Shown here: piece by piece, positions 1-6,922 of the stretch | How the letters are laid out: the number at the start of each line of letters is the position of its first letter | How positions within the stretch are numbered: position 1 is the first letter of the stretch | DNA from: Steroidobacteraceae bacterium | GTDB lineage: Bacteria; Chloroflexota; Limnocylindria; QHBO01 | Reading direction: 5' to 3' | Assembly: GCA_025935615.1 (NCBI GenBank) | Contig: JAICUY010000011.1 | Coordinates: 1 to 35,604, forward strand | DNA: 35,604 nucleotides | Program-made: the position numbers and the translations under genes | The notes under the pieces: generated by a model | Database searches by the model: none | What the model was told of the DNA's origin: nothing | The model's input: the letters and a program-made list of their open reading frames with translations, nothing else

Positions 1-1
1 C

Positions 2-589
<588 letters not shown>

Positions 590-644
590 ATGTCGTCGAG
601 GCCCGTCGCCACTTCCCCTCGGCACTCCCCGGGAGCAGTACCTG

Positions 645-1055
645 ATGCCTCTTCAGCTTGAGATCGTGAGTCCGGAGCGGCGGGCGTTCACCGATGAGGT
701 GGACATGGTCGTCGTGCCCGGCGTCGAGGGCCAACTCGGCATCCTGCCGAACCACACCCGCCTGATCAGCGCCCTGGGCACCGGCGAGCTGAAGATCAAG
801 AAGGGTGGCACCGAGCAGCTGATGCTGATCAGCGGGGGCTTCGTCGAGGTGCGGCCGGACAAGGTCATCGTCATGGCGGACCTGGCCGAGCACTCCGACG
901 AGATCGATGAGGCGCGCGCCGTCGAGGCGCGCCGTCGTGCCGAGGCCGAGCTCGAGAGCGCGAAGGATCCGGTCGACATCGCCCGCGTCCGCGCCGCCTT
1001 GCAGACCGCGTTGATGCGGGAGCGGATCGCGACCCGTCGCCGCTCGCGCGGCTAG
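645..1055 (+). CDS. atpC: ATP synthase F1 subunit epsilon
   Basis: Epsilon subunit of the F1 central stalk, which couples rotation and can inhibit ATP hydrolysis. The 136-residue length is normal. The N-terminal beta-sandwich is clear (MPLQLEIVSPERRAF, then VVVPGVEGQLGILPNHTRLISAL), with ISGGFVEVRPDKVIVMAD closing the domain. Residues ~85-136 form the two-helix C-terminal domain, rich in Glu, Arg and Ala (EIDEARAVEARRRAEAEL). The ATG at 645 follows a GGGAGC ribosome-binding-like stretch 6 nt upstream and gives the canonical N-terminus. It is the last gene of the atp operon; no strong intrinsic terminator follows and the next ~500 bp are repeat-rich. Confidence 0.95.
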   Translation: MPLQLEIVSPERRAFTDEVDMVVVPGVEGQLGILPNHTRLISALGTGELKIKKGGTEQLMLISGGFVEVRPDKVIVMADLAEHSDEIDEARAVEARRRAEAELESAKDPVDIARVRAALQTALMRERIATRRRSRG

Positions 1056-1092
1056 CCTCGCCGGCCCTCTCCAGGGTCGCGAGCCGACGCTT

Positions 1093-1252
1093 GGAACGCT
1101 GAGCGAGCGAATCAGCGGCGGAGGGAACGGGAGAGCCGTCACGAACCGCGAATCGGCCCCAGCCGAGGCCGTTCCGTCGCCATGTGGCTCGCTGAGCGTT
1201 CGAAAACGCCGAGAAGCGTGGCTGCTTCGCCAGTTCGCTCGCTGCGCGTTCC
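1093..1252. repeat. Three-copy inverted repeat, GAACGC..AGCGAGC
   Basis: GGAACGCTGAGCGAGCGAAT at 1093-1112 is matched in reverse complement by GCTCGCTGAGCGTTC (1187-1201) and by GTTCGCTCGCTGCGCGTTCC (1233-1252). The outer pair could form a ~20-bp imperfect stem over a 120-nt loop. The function is unknown; it could be a REP-like intergenic repeat or a processing site downstream of atpC. Confidence 0.5.
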
Positions 1253-1309
1253 ATCGGCCGCCGGGATTCGTCAGATCGAAGTGATACTCACGCCGCCGGT
1301 CCGCGAAGG

Positions 1310-1453
1310 TGCAGATGGCGGCCTGGTGAGCGTTAACTCCGTGGAGCCTGCTCCCGACCGCCCCGACAGGCCATTGCTGAGCACGAATCACCCGCGAATC
1401 GCCGCGACCGGTCCCTCGCGGCGGCGTTAGCGTGCACACACGCGCCATCTGCA
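1310..1453. repeat. MITE-like inverted-repeat element, copy A
   Basis: This 144-bp element has two 32-bp arms (1310-1341 and 1422-1453) that match in reverse complement at about 23 of 32 positions. The outer 11 bp, TGCAGATGGCG, are identical, and the inner ends read GTTAACTCCG against the complement of CGGCGTTAGC. It has the same architecture as copies B (3695-3827) and C (5588-5731). No transposase ORF lies inside, and no target-site duplication was obvious by eye. Confidence 0.6.
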
Positions 1454-1552
1454 GCGTCAACGGCCCGCGAAGGCGCTTAGGGCGCCGAGGGCAGCGTTAG
1501 CACCGTCAGGCGCGCCCTAGGCGGGCGGCAAGCTCAGGACCGAGGTTCGCGG

Positions 1553-1558
1553 TAGCAT
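1553..1558 (+). promoter_or_regulatory. Candidate -10 (TAGCAT) for the gene at 1571
   Basis: TAGCAT lies 12 nt before the ATG at 1571, with no Shine-Dalgarno between them, similar to the leaderless arrangement seen before murA. It overlaps a GCATCGGTC 9-mer (1555-1563), which complicates interpretation. Confidence 0.3.
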
Positions 1559-1570
1559 CGGTCGTGACCT

Positions 1571-1897
1571 ATGCAGACCTGTGATCAGTGCGGCACCCGG
1601 GCGCCGCAGCTGCCGGTGAGGATCGAGATCGTGCGTGAGAGCGGCCCGATCGGTCCCATCGGCGCACCCGGCCCCGGCGAGACGATCAACTTCACCAAGG
1701 GATACGCGTTCTGTCAGCCCGATCACGCCTACGAGTGGGCGCGCGAGCGGCGCTACATGCTCTGCAACCGCGAGCCGACGTCGTTCGAGGCGGGCATGCA
1801 GCCGTATCTGCCCAGCCGCCACATGGGCGGGAGGCTGGGACTGTGCGACGGCCACCATACCGGCCCGCACGAATGGAAGGAAGCCTGGCCGGGCTAG
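1571..1897 (+). CDS. Small Cys/His-rich hypothetical protein (possible zinc ribbon)
   Basis: A 108-residue protein I do not recognise. It begins MQTCDQCGTRAPQLP, a CxxC knuckle at residues 4-7. Further Cys/His residues follow in GYAFCQPDHAYEWARERR (C48, H52), YMLCNRE (C65) and near the C-terminus LCDGHHTGPHEW. This layout would suit a small Zn-binding fold, but the ligand assignment is inference. No signal peptide or membrane segment is present. It sits 44 bp before murA on the same strand. There is no ribosome-binding site, but a TAGCAT box is 12 nt upstream. The amino-acid composition is balanced, unlike the Arg/Ala/Ser-rich shadow ORFs in other frames, which favours a real gene. Confidence 0.6.
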   Translation: MQTCDQCGTRAPQLPVRIEIVRESGPIGPIGAPGPGETINFTKGYAFCQPDHAYEWARERRYMLCNREPTSFEAGMQPYLPSRHMGGRLGLCDGHHTGPHEWKEAWPG

Positions 1898-1904
1898 CGG
1901 TCAC

Positions 1905-1932
1905 TGGACCACGCCCGGTCGCGGGCTAGACT
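1905..1932 (+). promoter_or_regulatory. murA promoter, apparently leaderless
   Basis: A -35-like TGGACC (1905-1910), a 16-nt spacer and a -10 TAGACT (1927-1932) lie 9 nt before the murA ATG. No Shine-Dalgarno is present, so the transcript is predicted to start at or near the ATG. The -35/-10 spacing of 16 recurs at hpf, cpaB and the gene at 34265. Confidence 0.5.
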
Positions 1933-1941
1933 GACCGCTCC

Positions 1942-3222
1942 ATGCAGAAGTTCATCGTCACCGGCGGCACGCCGCTTCGCGGCGAGGTGCGCATCGCGGG
2001 TGCCAAGAATGCCGTGCTGAAGCTGATGGCCGCATCGGTCCTGACCAGCGAGCCGTGCCTGCTGAGAAACGTCCCGCGCATCAGCGACGTGATGATCATG
2101 CGCGAGACCATGACCGACATCGGCTTCGACGTCCGGCGCGTGGGCGCCGACGCCCTGCGCATCACCGCGACCGATGCGGACTGGCTCTTCGTCCCCCTGG
2201 AAGCCGCGGCAAAGATGCGCGCCTCCTTCATCCTGCTCGGCCCGCTGCTGGCCCGATTTGGGCGCGTCATCATCTCGAACCCTGGCGGCGATCGGATCGG
2301 GCGGAGGCCGGTCGACCTGCACGTGGCGGCCATGGAGTCGCTCGGCGCCCGGGTCGAGTACAAGAACGGCTACTACTTCGCGCAGGCGCCGTCCGGGTTG
2401 CGCGGCGGGCACATCGAGTTTCCTTACGTGACCGTGATGGGAACCGAGAACGCCGTCTTGGCCGCGGTCCTGGCGCGCGGCTCCACGGTGATCGACAACG
2501 CCGCGCAGGAGCCGGAGGTCGATGACCTGATCGCCATGCTGTGCGCCATGGGCGCGCGGATCGAGCGCGTGGCACCGCATCGGCTGGAGATCAAGGGCGT
2601 CGAGTCGCTGGGCGGGGCGGAGCACGCCGTGATGGGCGATCGCCTGGAGGCCGGGACGTTCGCGATTGCGGCTGCGGTCACCGGCGGTGACGTCACGGTT
2701 CGCGGTGTGGCGCCCGAGCACCTGGGTGCCTTCCTCGAGGTCCTGGACTGCATGGGCGTCCCGGTCGAGATCCTTCCCCCTTCGGAGACCGATGCGCCCG
2801 GGCTCCGCGTGCGCGCTGCCGGCACCTACGCGCCGGTCGCGGTCGAGACGCAGCCCTATCCCGGGTTCGCGACCGACCTGCAGGCGCCGACTGCGGTGCT
2901 CATGACCCAGGCCGATGGCGTCTCCACCATCCACGAAACGATCTACGAGGATCGGCTCGACTACACCACCGAGCTCGGCAAGATGGGCGCGGTGATCGAG
3001 GTCCTCGATGAGCGCCACTGTCAGATTGCCGGCCCCACGGCGCTCCACGGCCGCGAGGTCGAGATCGCCGACCTCCGGGCCGGCGCGACGCTGGTGCTCG
3101 CCGCCCTGGCGGCCTCCGAGACGTCGGTCATCTCCGGCGTCGAGCACGTCGACCGCGGCTACGAGCAGATCGAGTCGAAGCTCGTGGCGCTCGGCGCGCA
3201 GATCCACCGCATCGATGCCTGA
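1942..3222 (+). CDS. murA: UDP-N-acetylglucosamine 1-carboxyvinyltransferase with Cys-to-Asp active site
   Basis: Cytosolic enzyme of the first committed step of peptidoglycan synthesis: it transfers enolpyruvate from PEP to UDP-GlcNAc. The 426-residue length is normal and the full EPSP-synthase-like two-domain fold is present. Visible motifs are AGAKNAVLK (K22-N23, substrate binding), RASFILLGPLLARFG, the active-site loop NPGGDRIGRRPVDLHV, PGFATDLQAP (D312, catalytic base region) and YEDRLDY (R338). The loop residue that is Cys115 in Escherichia coli MurA is Asp here (D117, codon 2290-2292). Cys-to-Asp at this site is the known basis of natural fosfomycin insensitivity in Mycobacterium and Chlamydia MurA. 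The stop overlaps the next start by 8 nt, so the two are probably co-transcribed. Confidence 0.96.
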   Translation: MQKFIVTGGTPLRGEVRIAGAKNAVLKLMAASVLTSEPCLLRNVPRISDVMIMRETMTDIGFDVRRVGADALRITATDADWLFVPLEAAAKMRASFILLGPLLARFGRVIISNPGGDRIGRRPVDLHVAAMESLGARVEYKNGYYFAQAPSGLRGGHIEFPYVTVMGTENAVLAAVLARGSTVIDNAAQEPEVDDLIAMLCAMGARIERVAPHRLEIKGVESLGGAEHAVMGDRLEAGTFAIAAAVTGGDVTVRGVAPEHLGAFLEVLDCMGVPVEILPPSETDAPGLRVRAAGTYAPVAVETQPYPGFATDLQAPTAVLMTQADGVSTIHETIYEDRLDYTTELGKMGAVIEVLDERHCQIAGPTALHGREVEIADLRAGATLVLAALAASETSVISGVEHVDRGYEQIESKLVALGAQIHRIDA

Positions 3223-3673
3223 CGGGGAGCTGCGTTTCCGGGCCGTGATCGAGGCTGCTCGGGGCGGCGGCGCGGTCGCTCTGATCCCCGGCGATGTTGC
3301 CGCTGCGTTGGGCGGCCTGCGCCAGCTGCGGGTGCTGGGGTCCGTGGCCGGCACCTCGTTCCGCAGCAGCACCATGCCGTATCGCGGCGCCCTCTACCTC
3401 GGCGTCCACAAGGCGACCCGCGAGGCGGCCGGCCTGTCGATCGGCGAGGAGGCGGAATTCGCGCTCGTGCGCGACACGTCGCCGCGAATCCTGGAACTCG
3501 CGCCGGAGCTCGAGGCAGCGTTTACGGACGCGCCGGAGCTCCGCGAGCGATTCGACGCCCTGTCCTTCAGCCGCCGGCGTGATCTGGCCGCGCCGATCTC
3601 CGCGGCGAAGCGCCCCGAAACCCGCGCCGCCCGCCTGGCGAAGGCGTTGGACGGGCTCCGCGCGCTCGGTTAG
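3215..3673 (+). CDS. YdeI/OmdA-type protein with DUF1905 domain
   Basis: A 152-residue soluble protein. The ORF track starts it at 3008 inside murA; the ATG at 3215 (MPDGELRFRAVIEAA) is preferred because it gives the family N-terminus and only an 8-nt overlap with murA. Residues 1-~95 resemble DUF1905 (LYLGVHKATREAAGLSIGEE, then FALVRDTSPR). Residues ~110-150 resemble the C-terminal YdeI/OmpD-associated segment (FDALSFSRRRDLAAPISAAK, then KRPETRAARLAKALDGL). Members are sometimes called bacteriocin-protection proteins, but the biochemical function is not established. Translational coupling to murA is likely; whether it has any role in the cell wall is unknown. Confidence 0.75.
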   Translation: MPDGELRFRAVIEAARGGGAVALIPGDVAAALGGLRQLRVLGSVAGTSFRSSTMPYRGALYLGVHKATREAAGLSIGEEAEFALVRDTSPRILELAPELEAAFTDAPELRERFDALSFSRRRDLAAPISAAKRPETRAARLAKALDGLRALG

Positions 3674-3694
3674 AACGCCGCCTGTCCGCGACGT

Positions 3695-3827
3695 TGCATT
3701 TGGCGATGCTGTGAGCACTACCGCCGTCCGCGGTCGCTGAATCAGCGGTTTTCAGCTGGTCCACGCTCATGGCCACCGTGGCTGTGGGGCGTCGACGGCG
3801 TTACCGTGCACCGGCGCGCCAAATGCA
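3695..3827. repeat. MITE-like inverted-repeat element, copy B
   Basis: This 133-bp element has 32-bp arms at 3695-3726 and 3796-3827 that match in reverse complement at about 23 of 32 positions. The outer 11 bp are TGCATTTGGCG, mirrored by CGCCAAATGCA. The interior (GCTGGTCCACGCTC) resembles copy C (GCTGATCCACGCTC). It lies between the convergent 3' ends of the YdeI-like gene and the nei-like gene, where a stem-loop could also act as a bidirectional terminator. Confidence 0.6.
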
Positions 3828-3892
3828 CCGTCGGGAGTGCCCGACGGCGCTACCGCTCACCGGAGCGCCCTTAGCGCCCTCCGTGCCGCCGG

Positions 3893-4693
3893 CTATGGCT
3901 GGCAGCGCGGGCACCAGTACGTCATTCGCGCGCCGTCCCCCTGCCGCCGCCCCAGGATCAACGTCCCGCACCGACGGCACGGCCGGCCGCCGCGACCGTA
4001 GACCCACAGCTGCTGGCCGGGTCGGCCTCGCCCGGTGGTCACCCGCGCCCCGCCGCCCACGTTCGCTCCCAACAACCGATGCGCCGTGGCCACCACTCCC
4101 CGAACGACCTCCTCCTCCAGCTCCCCGACAGGTCGCCACGGGCTGACGCCCTCGAGGAAACAGATCTCGCTCTTGTAGACGTTGCCCACGCCCGCCATCA
4201 GCCGCTGGTCGAGCAGCGCCTCGCCGATCTCGCGTCGGCCGTCGGACCGCAGTCGCCGCACGGCTTCATCGGCATCGAACGACCGCGACAGCAGGTCCGG
4301 CCCGAGCGCGGTCAGCTGCGGGTGGCGTGCGAGGCCCGCATCGGTCATGAGCTCGACTTCCGGCACGTCGAAGGCGACGGCAACAGTGGTCGCCGTCTCG
4401 AGCACCGCGCTGGCCTGGCTGGCTGGCCGGCGCCAGCTGTCACCCACGCGGTACCGATGCCACGCGCCCCGCATCCGCAGGTGCGTTCGCAGCGTGAGCC
4501 CGTTGTCGAAACCGATCAGCAGGTGCTTCCCGCGCGCCTCGACGCTGCTGACCAGGCTCCCGACCAGCGGCGCCAGGTCCGGCACGCGCCGCAATCCCGG
4601 CCGGGGCTGAGCGTAGGCGCGCGTGATCTGGGCGCCGAGCAGCGCCTGCCGCAGCACCTCGGCGATGCGGAAGATCGTGTCCCCCTCTGGCAT
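3893..4693 (-). CDS. Formamidopyrimidine-DNA glycosylase/endonuclease VIII family protein (Nei-like)
   Basis: Base-excision repair bifunctional glycosylase/AP lyase that removes oxidised bases. The 266-residue protein starts MPEGDTIFRIAE, with Pro2 as Schiff-base nucleophile and Glu3 as catalytic acid after Met removal. Lys56 sits in ARGKHLLIGF, the conserved beta-strand lysine. The helix-two-turn-helix is marked by LMAGVGNVYKSEICF. The C-terminal zinc finger is complete: CRRCG, then GARMTYWCPRCQ. MPEGDTI rather than MPELPEVE places it with the Nei/Nei2 branch. A TACCAT box sits 7 nt before the ATG, so the transcript is probably leaderless. It is divergent from the XRE-nuclease gene, with GGTAA repeats between. 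Confidence 0.9.
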   Translation of the reverse strand: MPEGDTIFRIAEVLRQALLGAQITRAYAQPRPGLRRVPDLAPLVGSLVSSVEARGKHLLIGFDNGLTLRTHLRMRGAWHRYRVGDSWRRPASQASAVLETATTVAVAFDVPEVELMTDAGLARHPQLTALGPDLLSRSFDADEAVRRLRSDGRREIGEALLDQRLMAGVGNVYKSEICFLEGVSPWRPVGELEEEVVRGVVATAHRLLGANVGGGARVTTGRGRPGQQLWVYGRGGRPCRRCGTLILGRRQGDGARMTYWCPRCQP

Positions 4694-4700
4694 GCTGCCG

Positions 4701-4706
4701 ATGGTA
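4701..4706 (-). promoter_or_regulatory. -10 box (TACCAT) of the nei-like gene
   Basis: On the minus strand TACCAT is followed by 7 nt and the ATG at 4693. A TTACCG at 4725-4730 (18-nt spacer) could be the -35; it overlaps the first GGTAA box of the shared divergent repeat. Confidence 0.45.
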
Positions 4707-4725
4707 GGCGACCGCGCAGCGCATC

Positions 4726-4763
4726 GGTAAGCCGGTGGTAAGTGGACGGTAAGCGGCTGGTAA
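4726..4763 (+). promoter_or_regulatory. Four GGTAA boxes with exact 11-bp phasing (candidate operator)
   Basis: GGTAA begins at 4726, 4737, 4748 and 4759, exactly 11 bp apart, with consensus close to GGTAAGCSGSY. The last box ends 24 nt before the XRE-nuclease ATG. The array fills most of the 94-bp divergent gap between this gene and the nei-like gene. Phased direct repeats of 11 bp are typical of tandem-binding winged-helix regulators (PhoB/PhoP/OmpR class). A matching array precedes comF (11971-11997). Confidence 0.6.
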
Positions 4764-4775
4764 TGGCCGCCGCGG

Positions 4776-4781
4776 CATCAT
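4776..4781 (+). promoter_or_regulatory. Candidate -10 (CATCAT) of the XRE-nuclease gene
   Basis: CATCAT lies 6 nt before the ATG at 4788 and has no recognisable -35 at the right distance. Boxes 3 and 4 of the GGTAA array sit where an activator would contact RNA polymerase. This is an inferred activator-dependent, leaderless promoter. Confidence 0.3.
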
Positions 4782-4787
4782 TGCCCG

Positions 4788-5531
4788 ATGCTGAACGCTG
4801 AACTCGGCAGGATCGCCCGGTCGATCCGACATCGGCTGCGCTTGCGACAGGAGGATGTGGCAGCGAGGGCGCGGGTGCATCGGTCAGCGGTGAGCCGTCT
4901 CGAGCACGGGATGATTGGGACGATCGATGTCGACGTGGTCCGCGCCATCTTCGACGCCCTGGGGGCCAAGCTGGAGCTTCGCGTCCTGTGGCATGGGCCG
5001 GAACTGGCGCGGATGATGGACGAGGCGCATGCGGTTCTGGCGGCCGCATGGAAGGCGCGGCTCGAGCGATGGGGCTGGCTCGTCCGGGTCGAGGTGAGCT
5101 ACAGCCGCTACGGCGAGCGCGGCCGAATCGACCTCCTCGCGTTTCATCCGGCGTTGCGGATCGTGCTGGTTATCGAAGTCAAGACGGACATGGTCGACGC
5201 GCAGGGCCTGCTCGGCCCTTTGGACGTGAAGCTTCGACTGGCCCGCGCAATTGCCGCCGATCTGGGGTGGGCGGCGCCGGCTCTCGTTGTGCCTGTTGTC
5301 CTGTTCCGCGACGACACCACCATCCGCCGCCGGGTCGCCCGCTTGGCGCCGCTCTTCGCAGACCTCGACCTCGTCGGCCGCGGCGCTACGGCATGGCTCC
5401 GCTCACCGTCCCTCGAGCGCGGTCCTCGAGGCCTCCTGCTCTTCTCGGCCCTGGTCCATGGCGACGGACGTCCGCCGTCGGTCGCACGGGAACGGATTCG
5501 GGTCCGGCAAGCGCCGGAGCGAGCGGGCTGA
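4788..5531 (+). CDS. XRE helix-turn-helix fused to a PD-(D/E)XK nuclease-like domain
   Basis: A 247-residue protein with two parts. Residues ~5-60 form an XRE/Cro-type HTH (LRLRQEDVAARARVHRSAVSRLEHG). Residues ~85-165 look like a restriction-endonuclease-like core: VEVSYSRYGERGRIDLLAFHP followed by VLVIEVKTDMVDAQG. This gives D115...E130-V-K132, the spacing of a PD-(D/E)XK motif. The C-terminal third is alpha/beta without a recognised signature. No partner methylase is nearby, so a classical restriction-modification system is unlikely. The protein may bind its own operator, or the HTH may target the nuclease-like fold. The phased GGTAA array upstream links it to comF. The domain reading is confident for the HTH and moderate for the nuclease; the function is unknown. 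Confidence 0.75.
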   Translation: MLNAELGRIARSIRHRLRLRQEDVAARARVHRSAVSRLEHGMIGTIDVDVVRAIFDALGAKLELRVLWHGPELARMMDEAHAVLAAAWKARLERWGWLVRVEVSYSRYGERGRIDLLAFHPALRIVLVIEVKTDMVDAQGLLGPLDVKLRLARAIAADLGWAAPALVVPVVLFRDDTTIRRRVARLAPLFADLDLVGRGATAWLRSPSLERGPRGLLLFSALVHGDGRPPSVARERIRVRQAPERAG

Positions 5532-5587
5532 TTGGCCTGGCCCGCGCAAACGTTGGGCGAGGGCGCGAGGTAGCGGGCGCGCGAAGT

Positions 5588-5731
5588 TGCAAATGTCGAT
5601 GCGGTGAGCACTAATCGTTTCGAGCGAACGCGCTGGCGTCCCCAAGCCGCTGATCCACGCTCGCCCCGCCTCGCCAAGCACCGAACTGACCCGATTCGGC
5701 GGCGTTAGTGTGCGTAGGATCGCCAAATGCG
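5588..5731. repeat. MITE-like inverted-repeat element, copy C
   Basis: This 144-bp element has the same layout as copies A and B, with arms at 5588-5619 and 5700-5731. They are more diverged (about 17 of 32 paired), with shared blocks TCGAT/ATCGC and CACTAA/TTAGTG. The right arm carries CGCCAAATGC, as in copy B, and the interior shares GCTGATCCACGCTC with copy B. Confidence 0.5.
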
Positions 5732-5777
5732 CCCTCGAGCTGCACCGAGAACGCTAATGCTCCAGTGAGCATCACAA

Positions 5778-5827
5778 GCGCCGTCGCGAGCGCCGTCGCG
5801 AGCGCCATTACGAGCTCGCGACGGCGC
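5778..5827. repeat. GCGCCGTCGCGAGC tandem repeat plus perfect 14-bp inverted repeat upstream of mreB
   Basis: GCGCCGTCGCGAGC occurs at 5778-5791 and 5790-5803 (12-bp period, with a third partial unit). Its exact reverse complement GCTCGCGACGGCGC is at 5814-5827, 10 nt away. The 14-bp perfect stem ends 5 nt before the TATACT -10 and covers the -35 position, so it could be an operator or an mRNA/DNA cruciform. Confidence 0.6.
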
Positions 5828-5832
5828 ATCGG

Positions 5833-5838
5833 TATACT
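5833..5838 (+). promoter_or_regulatory. mreB -10 box (TATACT)
   Basis: TATACT matches the -10 consensus at 5 of 6 positions and lies 63 nt before the mreB ATG. No good -35 is seen; that position is occupied by the inverted repeat at 5790-5827, suggesting repression or activation through that element. Confidence 0.5.
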
Positions 5839-5901
5839 GCGGGCGCCCCTGAGCCGACGCGCCATGGGGAACAACCCACCCACACGCAACACGGACTGCG
5901 C

Positions 5902-6897
5902 ATGAAGATCGGCATCGACCTGGGCACCGCCAACATCCTCGTCTACGTCAAGGGCAAGGGCGTCGTGCTCAATGAGCCGAGCGTGGTGGCCATCTCGGAC
6001 GACGACAACCGCCTCGTTGCCGTGGGCGAAGAGGCAAGGGAGATGATCGGCCGCACGCCCGGCAACGTACGGGCCATCCGACCGATGCGCGACGGCGTCA
6101 TCGCCGACTACCTGATCACCGAGGCGATGCTGCGCTACGTGATCAACAAGGTGGCCCGCGTGCGGCTCTTCAAGCCCGACGTGATGATCAGCGTCCCCTC
6201 CGGCGTGACCAGCGTCGAGAAGCGGGCCGTCCGGGACGCGGCGCTGAAGGCCGGTGCCAAGGAGGCGTTCCTGATCGAGGAGCCGCTGGCGGCCGCCATC
6301 GGCTCGAACGTGCCGATCTCCGGGCCGAGCGGCAACATGATCATCGACATCGGCGGCGGGACGAGCGAGATCGCGGTGATCGCGCTCGGCGGCATCGTCG
6401 TGAGCGACTCGGTCCGCGTTGGCGGCAATCGTTTCGACGAGGCGATCGCGAACTACATCAGGCGCAAGTACAACCTGATGATCGGGGACCGCACGGCCGA
6501 GGAGGTCAAGATCGAGATTGGCTCGGCCCTGCCACTCGACAAGCCGATGACGATGGAGGTCAAAGGCCGCGACATGATCGCCGGCCTACCGCGGACCATT
6601 CCGATCACGTCGACCGAGGTGACCGAGGCGATCGAGCAGCCGCTGCAGAACATCGTCACCGCCGTGCGCAACGTGCTGGAGCAGACGCCCCCTGAGCTCA
6701 GCAGCGACATCATCGACAAGGGCATGGTGATGTCCGGGGGTGGTTCGCTGCTGCGCAACCTCGACACGCTGCTCACCCAGGTCACCGGCATTCCGTGCCA
6801 CGTCGCCGAGAACGCGCTCAATTCCGTGGCGGTCGGCACCGGGCTTGCGCTGGAGCACTTCGGTACGTTCCGCAAGAGCCTGGTGAACGCCTCATGA
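5902..6897 (+). CDS. mreB: Rod shape-determining protein MreB
   Basis: Actin-like cytoskeletal ATPase that directs cell-wall elongation at the inner face of the membrane. The 331-residue length is normal. Phosphate-1 motif [18 protein letters not shown] is at residues 3-20, followed by [10 protein letters not shown], the [11 protein letters not shown] loop, the phosphate-2 motif [18 protein letters not shown] and the adenosine motif [15 protein letters not shown]. The ATG at 5902 gives the standard N-terminus [11 protein letters not shown]. mreC and mreD do not follow; instead a PHP protein starts 25 nt downstream. It could be an Mbl-type paralogue, since MreB and Mbl are not separable by eye, but shape determination is the expected role. 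Confidence 0.94.
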   Translation: MKIGIDLGTANILVYVKGKGVVLNEPSVVAISDDDNRLVAVGEEAREMIGRTPGNVRAIRPMRDGVIADYLITEAMLRYVINKVARVRLFKPDVMISVPSGVTSVEKRAVRDAALKAGAKEAFLIEEPLAAAIGSNVPISGPSGNMIIDIGGGTSEIAVIALGGIVVSDSVRVGGNRFDEAIANYIRRKYNLMIGDRTAEEVKIEIGSALPLDKPMTMEVKGRDMIAGLPRTIPITSTEVTEAIEQPLQNIVTAVRNVLEQTPPELSSDIIDKGMVMSGGGSLLRNLDTLLTQVTGIPCHVAENALNSVAVGTGLALEHFGTFRKSLVNAS

Positions 6898-6922
6898 CGA
6901 TCATTCCGCCCGCCATGGACCG

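Larger units (their letters stand above)
1056..1570. other. 515-bp gap without a convincing gene, filled with inverted repeats
   Basis: Between atpC and the gene at 1571. It holds three copies of a GAACGC-(TG/TC/GC)-AGCGAGC word (1093-1252), one copy of the 133-144 bp MITE-like element (1310-1453), and at its 3' end a -10-like TAGCAT and one GCATCGGTC 9-mer (1555). The 82-codon ORF at 1182-1430 is low-complexity and runs through the repeats, so it is not called. Confidence 0.6.
5532..5901. other. 370-bp gap: MITE-like copy C, tandem/inverted repeats and mreB promoter
   Basis: No convincing gene. From left to right it holds the inverted-repeat element C (5588-5731), a GCGCCGTCGCGAGC tandem and inverted repeat (5778-5827), a TATACT -10 (5833-5838) and a ~60-nt mreB leader. 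The antisense 93-codon ORF (5611-5892) crosses all of these and is probably spurious. Confidence 0.6.

Noticed and set aside
1182-1430. 82-codon + strand ORF between atpC and the gene at 1571
   Set aside because: It runs through inverted repeats and MITE-like copy A, has low-complexity Arg/Pro/Ser composition, no ribosome site and no recognisable motif.
3769-4146. 125-codon + strand ORF over element B and the nei-like 3' end
   Set aside because: It is antisense to the zinc-finger region of the glycosylase and has shadow-type Arg/Pro/Ala composition.
4788-5531. Restriction-modification or toxin-antitoxin system at the XRE-nuclease gene
   Set aside because: No methylase, specificity subunit or small partner gene lies beside it; the neighbours are the divergent nei-like gene and mreB.
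5778-5827. Possible CRISPR or minisatellite from the GCGCCGTCGCGAGC repeats
   Set aside because: There are only two overlapping units and one inverted copy, with no spacers and no cas genes.
5611-5892. 93-codon - strand ORF upstream of mreB with a signal-peptide-like stretch
   Set aside because: The hydrophobic run ([13 protein letters not shown]) is produced by the GCGCCGTCGCGAGC tandem repeat, and the ORF crosses element C and the mreB promoter.
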